Source: Bacteroidales bacterium UBA6397
GTDB taxonomy: Bacteria; Bacteroidota; Bacteroidia; Bacteroidales; UBA932
Direction: 5' to 3'
NCBI GenBank assembly: GCA_002439875.1
Contig: DJQB01000013.1
Coordinates: 1-64,000 of the forward strand
DNA length: 64,000 bases
Of the stretch, positions 6,529 through 14,912 are shown one piece after another (within the stretch, counting starts at the first letter, position 1; each line of letters begins with the position of its first letter). The notes beneath the pieces are model-generated. The model ran no database searches. It saw nothing but the letters and a program-made list of their open reading frames with translations, and was not told the origin of the DNA. Position numbers and translations under genes: made by a program.

Positions 6529-7686
6529 ATGAAGATATTGATTGTTGATGATGAGAGATCCATCAGGAACTCACTGAAAGAGATCCTGTGTGACGAGGGT
6601 TATGACGTGGATGTGGCCGAGGACGGCGCGACGGCTCTCGCGATGGTGGACAAGGAACGGTACAATGTGATTTTCTGCGACATCAAAATGCCGGGAATTG
6701 ACGGGACCGAGGTATTGGACAAAATGGTCGCCGAGGGCATTGACTCGGCGATTGTGATGATTTCCGGCCACGGGGACATCGAGACGGCTGTTGAGTGCAT
6801 CAAGAAAGGCGCTTTCGACTTCATCCAGAAACCGCTGGATCTGAACAGGATTCTTATCACCATCAAGAACGCCTCCGAGAGGGCTACAATAGTCTCGGAG
6901 AATAAGAGTCTCAAGAAAAAGGTTTACGGTCAGCGGATGATAGGGGAGTCCGAGCCGATCCGGCACGTCCGCGAGATCATAGCGAAGGTCGCTCCGACGG
7001 ACGCCAGAGTCCTTATCATCGGTCCTAATGGCTCCGGCAAGGAGCTTGTCGCGAGAAGCCTTCACGAGCAAAGTGCCCGCAGCGCTATGCCTTACATTGA
7101 GGTAAACTGTGCCGCCATCCCTTCGGAATTGATCGAGAGTGAACTGTTCGGCCACGAGAAAGGTGCTTTCACCTCGGCCATCAAACAGCACAAGGGTAAG
7201 TTCGAGCAGGCGGACGGGGGTACTCTCTTTCTGGACGAGATCGGGGACATGAGCCTTGCCGCCCAGGCGAAGGTTCTGCGCGTCCTTCAGGAAAAGAAGC
7301 TCTCACGGGTCGGCAGTGACAAGGACATAGTCGTGGATGTCAGGGTCATCGCTGCCACCAACAAGAATCTTCAGGACGAGATTGCGAAGGGCAACTTCAG
7401 GGAGGATCTTTACCATCGTCTCAGCGTGATCGTCATCAAGGTGCCTTCTTTGGACGAAAGGAAATCAGACATTCCGCTGCTTGCTAAATATTTTGTCAAT
7501 CAAATCAGTACAGAATCAGGGATGCCTGTAAAGACATTTTCTCCCGAAGCGATCAAACTGCTTCAGGAGAAATCTTGGACGGGAAACATCAGGGAACTCC
7601 GCAATGTCGTGGAGCGCCTGATGATTCTGGGGGGCAACCCTGTCAGCGGGCAGGATGTAAAAGATTACGTGAGTCCGATTCAATAG
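6529..7686 (+). CDS. Sigma-54-type (NtrC family) response regulator without DNA-binding domain
   Basis: The 385-residue protein has an N-terminal receiver domain (acidic pocket D7/D8, phosphoacceptor D51 in FCDIKMPG, K101 in QKP). An AAA+ sigma-54 activation domain follows, with Walker A GPNGSGKE near residue 165 and Walker B FLDEIGD; the loop motif reads GAFTSA instead of GAFTGA, in ELFGHEKGAFTSA. The protein ends at GNPVSGQDVKDYVSPIQ, shortly after the AAA+ domain, with no Fis-type helix-turn-helix. It would receive a phosphoryl signal and could remodel RNA polymerase without its own operator binding, or act through a partner. No sensor kinase is adjacent. The last 44 bases overlap the S41 protease gene on the other strand. 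Confidence 0.88.
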   Translation: MKILIVDDERSIRNSLKEILCDEGYDVDVAEDGATALAMVDKERYNVIFCDIKMPGIDGTEVLDKMVAEGIDSAIVMISGHGDIETAVECIKKGAFDFIQKPLDLNRILITIKNASERATIVSENKSLKKKVYGQRMIGESEPIRHVREIIAKVAPTDARVLIIGPNGSGKELVARSLHEQSARSAMPYIEVNCAAIPSELIESELFGHEKGAFTSAIKQHKGKFEQADGGTLFLDEIGDMSLAAQAKVLRVLQEKKLSRVGSDKDIVVDVRVIAATNKNLQDEIAKGNFREDLYHRLSVIVIKVPSLDERKSDIPLLAKYFVNQISTESGMPVKTFSPEAIKLLQEKSWTGNIRELRNVVERLMILGGNPVSGQDVKDYVSPIQ

Positions 7687-9244
7687 CCTTTTTCAGCGTA
7701 GGATCCACAGTGAGGTACATCTTGTAGAAAGCGTTCTCGCCGAGTTTGGAATACCGGCCGACAAGGGCGCGAAGCTGGGGGAGGAGATATTCGGAAGTCT
7801 CTTCCCATTCTCTTTGCGTGCAGGTTATGCCGTCCTGAGAGTATGCATATTCACGGAAGGCGGACGGAAGGTTCATCTTGTCCAGGAATATCCCAAGTTC
7901 GGTGTCGTTGTCGATTTCAGAGAGACGTGATTTGTATTTGTCGAACATCGCCGAGGCGAATCTCATCTGCGTCGCTTTCTTGTTGCAGGCGATGAAGAAC
8001 TTTGTGGCCCTGGTGGTGTCCACCGGCACGAACACGTCCGGAATGATTCCGCCTCCGCCGTAGACTGTCCTTCCCGCCACAGTCTTGAACGCGGCCGTGG
8101 AGTCCACCTTGATGCTGTCGGCGTCATACATCTCACCGTCGGCGTAGCGCTTGTAGATGTCGTACTGGTAGTCTTCTGAATATGGCTTCTGGATGCATCG
8201 CCCGGAAGGAGTGTAGAATCTTGCCACGGTCAGTCGGACTCCCGAGCCGTCGCTGAAATAGATCGGCTCCTGTACGAGTCCCTTGCCGAAGGAGCGCCTT
8301 CCGATGATGACCCCCCTGTCGTTGTCCTGGATCGCTCCGGCGAAGATCTCGCTGGACGAGGCTGTGGACTCGTTGATCAGCACAGTGAGGTCAATGCCCT
8401 GAAGGAGCCCCTTGCCGTCGGCCTTGTAGTCGTCTTTCTTGCGGTGTAGGCCTTGCATATAGACAATCTCGTCACCTTTCTTGAGGAACATGTCGCTGAG
8501 CAGCAGAGCCTGGTCGAAATAGCCTCCGGTGTTGTCTCGCAGGTCGAAGATCAGTTTCTTCATGCCTTTTTCAAGCAGTCCGGCGCTGGCCAGTGAGAAT
8601 TCAGAGAATGTCGTTCTGGAAAACTTGGAGAGCTTGATGTAGCCGGTGGTGTCGTTGATCATAAAGGATGCGTCCACGCAGTGCATAGGAATTTTCCCCC
8701 TCGTTATCTCGAACGGAATCACCTCGTTGCCTCTTCCGACAGTCACGGTGACTTTGGTCCCCGCAGGACCTTTCATCCTGCGGACCATGCTGTCCTGCGG
8801 GAATCTGACTCCCGCGATGTCCTTGTCACCGACCTTTAGAATCCTGTCTCCTTTCTGAAGTCCGACCTTTTCGGACGGGCCACCAGGGATGACTTCCAGC
8901 ACTATTGCCGTGTCGTTCGGGACGTTGAACTGGATCCCGATTCCGTCAAAGTTGCCCGCAAGGTCGGTCTCGGCCTCGGTGAGTTCGACGGGCGGCATAT
9001 AGACAGAATGCGGATCGAGTTCGGCCAGAGCCGCCGTGATGGCCGCGTCGGTCACCTTGCCGACATCAATGGTGTCCACGTAGTTCTTGTCAACCTGGTC
9101 GAGGATCAGATTCAGTTTGCGCCAGTCCTCGTTCTGAACGCGCAGCATGTGTGTCTTTTGCTTGAAAGAACTGTAGGTCACTGTGGCAAGGGCTCCGATG
9201 ATGATTCCGAGGACAGCGATCCAGATTGAAGAGATACGTTTCAT
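7643..9244 (-). CDS. S41-family carboxy-terminal processing protease
   Basis: Ctp/tail-specific proteases cleave C-terminal ends of periplasmic proteins. This 533-residue protein has an N-terminal membrane segment (MKRISSIWIAVLGIIIGALA), an S41 N-terminal region, a PDZ domain (GIGIQFNVPNDTAIVLEVIP to KVTVTVGRG), and the peptidase core with Ser in NESTASSSE and Lys in RRSFGKGLVQE, forming the Ser/Lys dyad. The C-terminal ~150 residues form the extra domain common in Bacteroidales homologues. The start lies one base after the dCMP deaminase stop, at the end of the asnS-to-protease run. The 3' end overlaps the response-regulator gene by 44 bases in convergent orientation. Confidence 0.92.
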   Translation of the reverse strand: MKRISSIWIAVLGIIIGALATVTYSSFKQKTHMLRVQNEDWRKLNLILDQVDKNYVDTIDVGKVTDAAITAALAELDPHSVYMPPVELTEAETDLAGNFDGIGIQFNVPNDTAIVLEVIPGGPSEKVGLQKGDRILKVGDKDIAGVRFPQDSMVRRMKGPAGTKVTVTVGRGNEVIPFEITRGKIPMHCVDASFMINDTTGYIKLSKFSRTTFSEFSLASAGLLEKGMKKLIFDLRDNTGGYFDQALLLSDMFLKKGDEIVYMQGLHRKKDDYKADGKGLLQGIDLTVLINESTASSSEIFAGAIQDNDRGVIIGRRSFGKGLVQEPIYFSDGSGVRLTVARFYTPSGRCIQKPYSEDYQYDIYKRYADGEMYDADSIKVDSTAAFKTVAGRTVYGGGGIIPDVFVPVDTTRATKFFIACNKKATQMRFASAMFDKYKSRLSEIDNDTELGIFLDKMNLPSAFREYAYSQDGITCTQREWEETSEYLLPQLRALVGRYSKLGENAFYKMYLTVDPTLKKAIESDSRNLLHPAR

Positions 9245-9245
9245 C

Positions 9246-9650
9246 TTAGTCTATTTTTTCCACTTCGATCCCTGCCTTGCGCAGCAGGTCCACCCCGTCC
9301 GTCAGGCGATATTCATCCTTGTAGACGACTCTTTTTATGCCGGCCTGAATGATCAGCTTCGAACACTCGATGCAGGGTGAGGCGGTCACATAGAGGGTCG
9401 CTCCGAGGCTGCTGTTGCCTGACTTGGCGACCTTTGTGATGGCGTTGGCCTCGGCGTGCAGGACGTACGGCTTTGTGACTCCGTTCTCGTCCTCGCAGAC
9501 GTTCTCGAATCCGGATGGCGTCCCGTTGTAGCCGTCCGAGATGATCATCCTGTCCTTGACCAGGATAGCTCCCACCTGACGCCTTTTGCAGTAGGAGTTC
9601 TTGGCCCAGATTTCGGCCATCTCAAGGTATCGTTGGTCGAATTTCTCCAT
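9246..9650 (-). CDS. Deoxycytidylate deaminase (ComEB-like)
   Basis: This 134-residue zinc deaminase converts dCMP to dUMP, feeding dTMP synthesis. Zinc ligands and the catalytic Glu are in VLHAEANAI (His and Glu), and the two Cys lie in SPCIECSK. GYNGTPSGFENV is the usual substrate loop. Members from Bacteroidales have the same length. The ATG overlaps the stop of the acyl-CoA ligase by one base, which points to translational coupling. Confidence 0.92.
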   Translation of the reverse strand: MEKFDQRYLEMAEIWAKNSYCKRRQVGAILVKDRMIISDGYNGTPSGFENVCEDENGVTKPYVLHAEANAITKVAKSGNSSLGATLYVTASPCIECSKLIIQAGIKRVVYKDEYRLTDGVDLLRKAGIEVEKID

Positions 9651-11323
9651 TAGCTGTTGTTTCTCTGGTAGAGGTATCTCTTGATGCTGCGCTTAGGAGT
9701 CCTCTCAAAGTCCTCAGGCATAAACTCGATCTTCTTGATCTGAGCGTAGTTCGGAATCTCTCTGTTCATTTCGGGGAGTTGTCCTCTCAAGGTCTTCTCC
9801 AGATCCTCGCGATTCATTCCATCCAACTCACCCTGATGGTAGTCAGGGTAGACGAGAGCCGTCAGGCCGCCGTTGTCCTCGATGACAAGGGAGTCCACGA
9901 CATAGGCGAACGAATTGACCACGGACTCAAGCTCCTCAGGGTAGATGTTCTGTCCGTTAGGACCGAGCACCATGCACTTGGAACGTCCTCGGATGTACAG
10001 GTAGCCTTCCTTGTCGATCACACCCATGTCTCCTGTCCTCATCCAGCCGTCTTCTGTGAAGAGTTCCTTGCTGGCCTCCTCGTTCTTGAAGTAGCCCAGC
10101 GTTGTGTTCGGGCCGTGGACCTGGATCTCTCCCTCGATGTTCTCAGGATCCGGGGAGTCGATGCGGATGGACATATTCAGCGCCGCCTTTCCGCAGGAGT
10201 AGAGCCTCTTGTCGTTGTAGTGGGCGTAGGCGATGATCGGGGCGCATTCCGTCATCCCATAGCCGACCGTGTAAGGGAATCCGATGTCCCAGAAGAACTT
10301 CTCGATCTCCTTGTTGAAGGCTGCCCCACCCATGATCACCTCGATGAACTTGCCTCCGAAAGCGTTCACAAGCTCCCCGCAGATCTTTTTCTGGATCATC
10401 TTGTCGATCACCGGAACCTTGAGCAGCGTCTTGACGGTGCCTTTCTCCACAAGTTTCTGAATCTTGGACTTGTAGACCTTCTCGATGATGAGCGGCACGG
10501 CGATGATGATGTCCGGCTTCACTTCCGCAAGCGCCTGCAGGATGATCTTCGGGCTCGGCACTCTCGTCAGGAAGTGTACGTGGGCCCCGATTGTCATCTC
10601 GAAGAGGAACTCGAACATCATTCCGTACATGTGGGCTGACGGCAGCATGGCCACCACGTTCGTCTGGTTGTTCAACTCGGGAAGCACGTGCTTGGCGAAC
10701 TGGATGTTGGAACAAAGAGCCCGGTAGGGGATCATAACGCCCTTCGAAAAACCTGATGTTCCGGAAGTGTAGTTGATCAGCGCCAGTTCATTAGGGGAGT
10801 CCTTATAGTAGTTTAGATCCTCAGGCTCGAAGCTGTTCGGATGGCGCTTGCCGAAATATTCATTCATATGCTCCCTGGCCTCGGTGATGCGAGGTACCTT
10901 TGAATATAGGAGTTGGAACGTGTTGATGCGCACGACGGCGAACAACCCTGGCATCTCATCCGCGCTGAGACCCTCCCAGACAACATCATCAACAAAGAGA
11001 ACCTTCGCCTCTGAGTGGTTGACCAAATAATGGATATTTCCAGGCTTGAACTCGTGGAGGATCGGCACCGGGACGGCCCCGTAGGTCATCGCCGCCAGAT
11101 AGCTGACCGCCCAGTTCACCTGGTTGCGGGCGCAGATGGCCACCTTGTCGCCTTTGTGCAGGAAGCATTTCTCGAAGGCGATGTGCAGTTTCTCGATGCG
11201 CCTGGCCACATCCCTGTAGCAGAGACTTACTCCTTGATAGTTGGAGAGCGCGAGCTTGTCCCAATTCTTCCTGAAGCTTTCCTCCAGAAGTTTGTTCACT
11301 GATTCGAATTTGAATTCGTCCAT
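9650..11323 (-). CDS. AMP-dependent synthetase, long-chain fatty acid-CoA ligase type
   Basis: The enzyme should adenylate a fatty acid and transfer it to CoA (or another acceptor). The AMP-binding signature is INYTSGTSGFSKGVM near residue 190; YGMTECAPII and GWMRTGDMG mark motifs A4/A5 and A7/A8. RGRSKCMVLGPNGQNIYPEELE is the C-terminal hinge region. I choose the ATG that gives MDEFKFESVNKLLEESF (557 residues), 11 bases after the upstream gene's stop. The longer frame would overlap that gene with a non-family leader. No membrane segment is visible; association with the inner membrane is typical. The acceptor and chain length are not settled by sequence. Confidence 0.88.
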   Translation of the reverse strand: MDEFKFESVNKLLEESFRKNWDKLALSNYQGVSLCYRDVARRIEKLHIAFEKCFLHKGDKVAICARNQVNWAVSYLAAMTYGAVPVPILHEFKPGNIHYLVNHSEAKVLFVDDVVWEGLSADEMPGLFAVVRINTFQLLYSKVPRITEAREHMNEYFGKRHPNSFEPEDLNYYKDSPNELALINYTSGTSGFSKGVMIPYRALCSNIQFAKHVLPELNNQTNVVAMLPSAHMYGMMFEFLFEMTIGAHVHFLTRVPSPKIILQALAEVKPDIIIAVPLIIEKVYKSKIQKLVEKGTVKTLLKVPVIDKMIQKKICGELVNAFGGKFIEVIMGGAAFNKEIEKFFWDIGFPYTVGYGMTECAPIIAYAHYNDKRLYSCGKAALNMSIRIDSPDPENIEGEIQVHGPNTTLGYFKNEEASKELFTEDGWMRTGDMGVIDKEGYLYIRGRSKCMVLGPNGQNIYPEELESVVNSFAYVVDSLVIEDNGGLTALVYPDYHQGELDGMNREDLEKTLRGQLPEMNREIPNYAQIKKIEFMPEDFERTPKRSIKRYLYQRNNS

Positions 11324-11334
11324 AATGTTCGTTT

Positions 11335-13509
11335 TTATTTTCCGGTCTTGAAGGTTCTTTCCTTTCCGTCGTAGCAAACCGCGCTGAACCCTTTGTCCGT
11401 AATTTCAATCTTGCTGTCAGGCCGTATCATCTTGTTGCCCTCGCCCTTTATCAAAGGCTCTCCGCCGCTGAACGGGAAGACCAGGGTTTGTGCCGATGTC
11501 CTGACCACCCAGTATTTTTTGCCATTCCCTTCCAGAAGTTCCGGAAGGCTTTTTATAGTCTCATCGGCTGTTATTCCTTTCCATGAAGGAACCTGCTTTC
11601 CGTGCAGGTCATAATAGCCTACGGTGTTGTCTGTGTGCAGGAGCATGGCCGTGTAGCCTTTAGCTCCCGTGAAATCGTACACGGCGGGACCAGCAGCAAT
11701 TTTCTTGCCTGTCTCGACAGGAAATCCCGTGACAAATCGTCCTAGCCTGTCTATCAGGTAGATCTGTGATCCGGCGGCGAACAGGTATTGGATCTTACCG
11801 TTGTTGTAATAGTCTATCTGTTGTACGTAACCGCAGATCTTCGACTTGAACGGCACACCCCAGACATCCTTGCCCTTCTCGTCCCTCAGGCATATCGACA
11901 GGTGACTGTTCTGGTAGAGAGTGTTGGTCTTCCTGGTGGCGCAGTTCAGCACCTTGAAAGGACCTTCCGGGATGACCACGGTCGTGTCCCTTGTGGAAGA
12001 CAACGCCACCGAACCCTTGCTCACCTCGATTCTGTCAAGGTTGAGATTCAGAGACATCCGTCCCCCTTCAGAGACCCCCGACAGGACAACAGGCACGTAT
12101 GCCGCTCCCTTAATGATACTCTTGAGCCCCTTTGCCATTATCGGTGTGAAGTTCGCATCCAGCAGATTCGGGTCCTCGCTGAGGGAATGATAGATCCATG
12201 TCGCGCAGTTCTTATGCGGTATCCTGTCTATGCCTTCTGATTCCAGCCTTAATGTGAGAGTTTCTTTCAGAAAATCAGGTTTTGAATATTCCGCCACGCA
12301 GTCCGCAGCTCCGATGACAATCCATTTCCCGACGGGGGCGCAGACGCTCTCGTCCTCTCCGGTGAAGACCTCCCCGAAGACTGTTCGCGCGAAGCCTGCC
12401 CTGTTGGCTGCGTCTGCCTTCTCGGCTGACAGTCTGACTCCCGGCCTGAACAGGAGGATCTGTCTCACTTTCTCTCCAAGATGTAGGCTGACGACCGCGA
12501 TTTCCTTTATGCCAAGCGATTGTGCCCATTCTTCGGCATTTACCCCGTACTTCTTTTTCTGGGATTGGAGAGTGGACTCGTATTTGTCAAGACGGCTTCT
12601 GGAGTCGAGGTGGGTACGGTATGCCTTGATGTAGGCGGTGATGTTGCCGATTGTAATGTCAATTATGAAATCCACATTTCCGGGCACGACGTCTGCTATC
12701 CCGACTGTGGACTGACCCGCATGGGTGAGGACATTCGGGTAGAAGTAGGGGTCGTTGCTGTAAAGCAGTGTCCCCAGCATTTCCGCCCCTGTCCGGGAGT
12801 GTCTGGTGACGCGGAGCGCCGTCCACTCCGAGAGATCCTTGATGAACGCGTTGGCTTTCCTGTGTTTTCTGGAAAGGAAGGCTCCCAGGATGTTGTCTGC
12901 GTAGGCGTTTGAGAAGAAAATCACGTCATCTCCGTTTGCCGGGATCGCCGAGGCGAGATCCCTAAACCCTTTTGCCTCCAGAATGCTGTGTCCTCCCTCA
13001 AGATGTCTGACGGACGAGTTTATGATCGTTTCCGATGAGGAGATGAGAACCATATTTCCGTTGATTCTGGTCACCAATCCGGAAGAGTCTGCCAATGCGA
13101 GAAGATTCCTCAGGTCAGCGGTTTTGTCGGTGATTGCCTTCCCGGCCTCCAGAATCATGAGAGGAGGCATGTCCTTGCTGTAGTGGACCGACATTATTGC
13201 AGGGACTCTTTTCAGGCTGCTGGCCGGAGTGGACGCGATCCTGTCAAACTTGTTTGAAGCCAGTTCGCCGAAGACAGCCAAAGAGTCTCCAAGAAGTTCG
13301 CATGCATGTCCGAAATTCCTGAAACACATGACTATGGCGGCATCGGACGGCACCGCCTCGATCAAGCGGTTGTCCTCCAAGAAGCGCAAGTCTCCGACTG
13401 GTTCAGTACTTTTTCCTGTCCCAGAATATAACTTCATCACTGCGAGGGTGATACCTCCGATGAGGATCACCGCCGCAGCGATAAGTATGGTCAGTGTCTT
13501 TCTGTTCAT
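11335..13509 (-). CDS. Large membrane-anchored periplasmic protein, function unknown
   Basis: I do not recognise a characterised family with certainty; the N-terminal half resembles DUF3352-type Bacteroidales proteins. From the chosen ATG (MNRKTLTILIAAAVILIGG) the protein has 724 residues: one N-terminal membrane anchor, then a large extracytoplasmic region. The last ~220 residues have repeated strand patterns (YLFAAGSQIYLIDRLGRFV, TAMLLHTDNTVGYYDLHG) like a small beta-propeller. The longer frame would begin inside the tonB-like gene, so I reject the upstream start. It lies 25 bases after the TonB-like gene and 11 before the acyl-CoA ligase, within one operon, which suggests envelope maintenance. 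Confidence 0.65.
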   Translation of the reverse strand: MNRKTLTILIAAAVILIGGITLAVMKLYSGTGKSTEPVGDLRFLEDNRLIEAVPSDAAIVMCFRNFGHACELLGDSLAVFGELASNKFDRIASTPASSLKRVPAIMSVHYSKDMPPLMILEAGKAITDKTADLRNLLALADSSGLVTRINGNMVLISSSETIINSSVRHLEGGHSILEAKGFRDLASAIPANGDDVIFFSNAYADNILGAFLSRKHRKANAFIKDLSEWTALRVTRHSRTGAEMLGTLLYSNDPYFYPNVLTHAGQSTVGIADVVPGNVDFIIDITIGNITAYIKAYRTHLDSRSRLDKYESTLQSQKKKYGVNAEEWAQSLGIKEIAVVSLHLGEKVRQILLFRPGVRLSAEKADAANRAGFARTVFGEVFTGEDESVCAPVGKWIVIGAADCVAEYSKPDFLKETLTLRLESEGIDRIPHKNCATWIYHSLSEDPNLLDANFTPIMAKGLKSIIKGAAYVPVVLSGVSEGGRMSLNLNLDRIEVSKGSVALSSTRDTTVVIPEGPFKVLNCATRKTNTLYQNSHLSICLRDEKGKDVWGVPFKSKICGYVQQIDYYNNGKIQYLFAAGSQIYLIDRLGRFVTGFPVETGKKIAAGPAVYDFTGAKGYTAMLLHTDNTVGYYDLHGKQVPSWKGITADETIKSLPELLEGNGKKYWVVRTSAQTLVFPFSGGEPLIKGEGNKMIRPDSKIEITDKGFSAVCYDGKERTFKTGK

Positions 13510-13534
13510 CAGCCAACCGCAAAGATAAGAAATA

Positions 13535-14236
13535 TTATTGAGCCACAAACAAATAAACAATGTTTCCTACTTGTCTTGCCGGAGCTGTCCCGGAGGCGGA
13601 GAACCGTGAGAGTCTGGCGGCTCTCACCGCGAAGTCCCTGAGGCATTTGTCCTCAGAGGACACTTCATCTTGAATTTTCGCGTTGAGCACCTTGCCGGAA
13701 GGATCGACGGTGATGACCACTGTCACATGGCCGGCTCCCAGGCATCTGTACGCCGGTATGGAGAGCTTGCTGGCCTTCCTTCCCTCAAGCTCATAGGAGA
13801 CGACTGAAGGCCCTTTGTAGGAGGATTTTTTCGGCTCCACTTTCTGCTGACTTGGTTTGCTGACTGCAGCATAATCCTCGTCCGGCTCGTCAATCTTCGG
13901 CTCGTTTTTCAGATCCTGAGCCAGTTTCTCGGCCTCTTTGTAGAGTTCCTCGGCATCGGTGTTGCGGTCATCCTTGAGGGTTCCTCTGTCCACAATGACA
14001 TTCCGTACAGGCGCTCCTGCCGACTCCGCCAGCATCCGGTCAAGCCTTTTGCTGACTTCTTCTTTGAGGTTCCGCTCGGCGCGCTCTTTCTCAACATTTT
14101 CCTGTTTGGAAAAGTCAATCACGAAAGTGTTATCCCTTTTGAGTGCTGATGAGATCTGACATGCAAGCAGCACTATCAGAACCACCAGATGGAATATGAT
14201 GGTGATGTAAAGTCCTGCCTTCTCGTCGCTCTTCAT
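13535..14236 (-). CDS. TonB-family energy transducer-like protein
   Basis: The 233-residue protein has a short cytoplasmic start, one membrane segment (TIIFHLVVLIVLLACQI), a charged linker rich in Glu/Lys/Pro (to residue ~140), and a C-terminal TonB-like domain (VTVVITVDPSGKVLNAKI followed by LRDFAVRAARLSRF). TonB-type proteins carry energy from ExbB/ExbD to outer-membrane receptors. An exbB-exbD-exbD set lies about 2.2 kb upstream on the same strand in a separate unit, so a functional link is plausible. The motif-poor C-terminus lacks the canonical YP pair, so its partner specificity is uncertain. Confidence 0.75.
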   Translation of the reverse strand: MKSDEKAGLYITIIFHLVVLIVLLACQISSALKRDNTFVIDFSKQENVEKERAERNLKEEVSKRLDRMLAESAGAPVRNVIVDRGTLKDDRNTDAEELYKEAEKLAQDLKNEPKIDEPDEDYAAVSKPSQQKVEPKKSSYKGPSVVSYELEGRKASKLSIPAYRCLGAGHVTVVITVDPSGKVLNAKIQDEVSSEDKCLRDFAVRAARLSRFSASGTAPARQVGNIVYLFVAQ

Positions 14237-14264
14237 AGCATTTATGAATATTCAGACCGTTGTC

Positions 14265-14900
14265 TTATCGGTCAGAGCCCTGCATTTCCTTTTCCCTTAG
14301 TGACTTCTCTATAGTGGCCGAGATGATGTCGATCGCTACCTTGTTGTGTCCACCCTGCGGAATGATGATGTCTGCGTACCGTTTGCTCGGCTCGATGAAC
14401 TGGAGGTACATCGGTTTGACGGTTTTAGTGTACCGCTCGATCACGTTCTTGACTGTCTTGCCTCTTTCGAGAATGTCCCTGGCCATCACCCTCATCAGAC
14501 GGTCGTCGTCATCAGCGTCCACGAATATCTTGATGTCCATCTGATCCCGCAACTCCTTGCAGGTGAACACCAGGATGCCTTCGATGATGATGACCTCCGC
14601 AGGTTCGACAGTGACAGTTTCAGTCTTGGATCTTGAGCAAGTGATGTAGGAATATACCGGCTGCTCTATGGACTTTCCGTTCTTAAGGTCCTGGAGTTGG
14701 CTGCACAGGAGCTTGAAGTCTATGGCGTCCGGATGGTCGAAATTAATCTGCTGCCTCTCCTCCAGCGGAAGATGGCTGGAATCCTTGTAGTAGGAGTCTT
14801 GAGGGATCACCACTACCTTTTCCTTCAGTTTTTCGGTTATCGCGTTGACAACCGTTGTCTTTCCTGAGCCTGAACCACCGGCTATTCCGATCACTAGCAT
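14265..14900 (-). CDS. udk: Uridine kinase
   Basis: Udk phosphorylates uridine and cytidine in pyrimidine salvage. The P-loop is GIAGGSGSGKTTVV at the N-terminus; DSYYKD and NFDHPDAID are the substrate-binding motifs, and RDILERGKTVKNVIERY and IIPQGGHN complete the fold. At 211 residues the length is standard. The start is 12 bases after the asnS stop, so udk is second in the asnS operon. Confidence 0.95.
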   Translation of the reverse strand: MLVIGIAGGSGSGKTTVVNAITEKLKEKVVVIPQDSYYKDSSHLPLEERQQINFDHPDAIDFKLLCSQLQDLKNGKSIEQPVYSYITCSRSKTETVTVEPAEVIIIEGILVFTCKELRDQMDIKIFVDADDDDRLMRVMARDILERGKTVKNVIERYTKTVKPMYLQFIEPSKRYADIIIPQGGHNKVAIDIISATIEKSLREKEMQGSDR

Positions 14901-14912
14901 ATTCGTTGATTT

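Noticed and set aside
9779..10639. 286-residue plus-strand frame opposite the acyl-CoA ligase
   Set aside because: Shadow of a conserved coding region with third-position GC bias; no motif.
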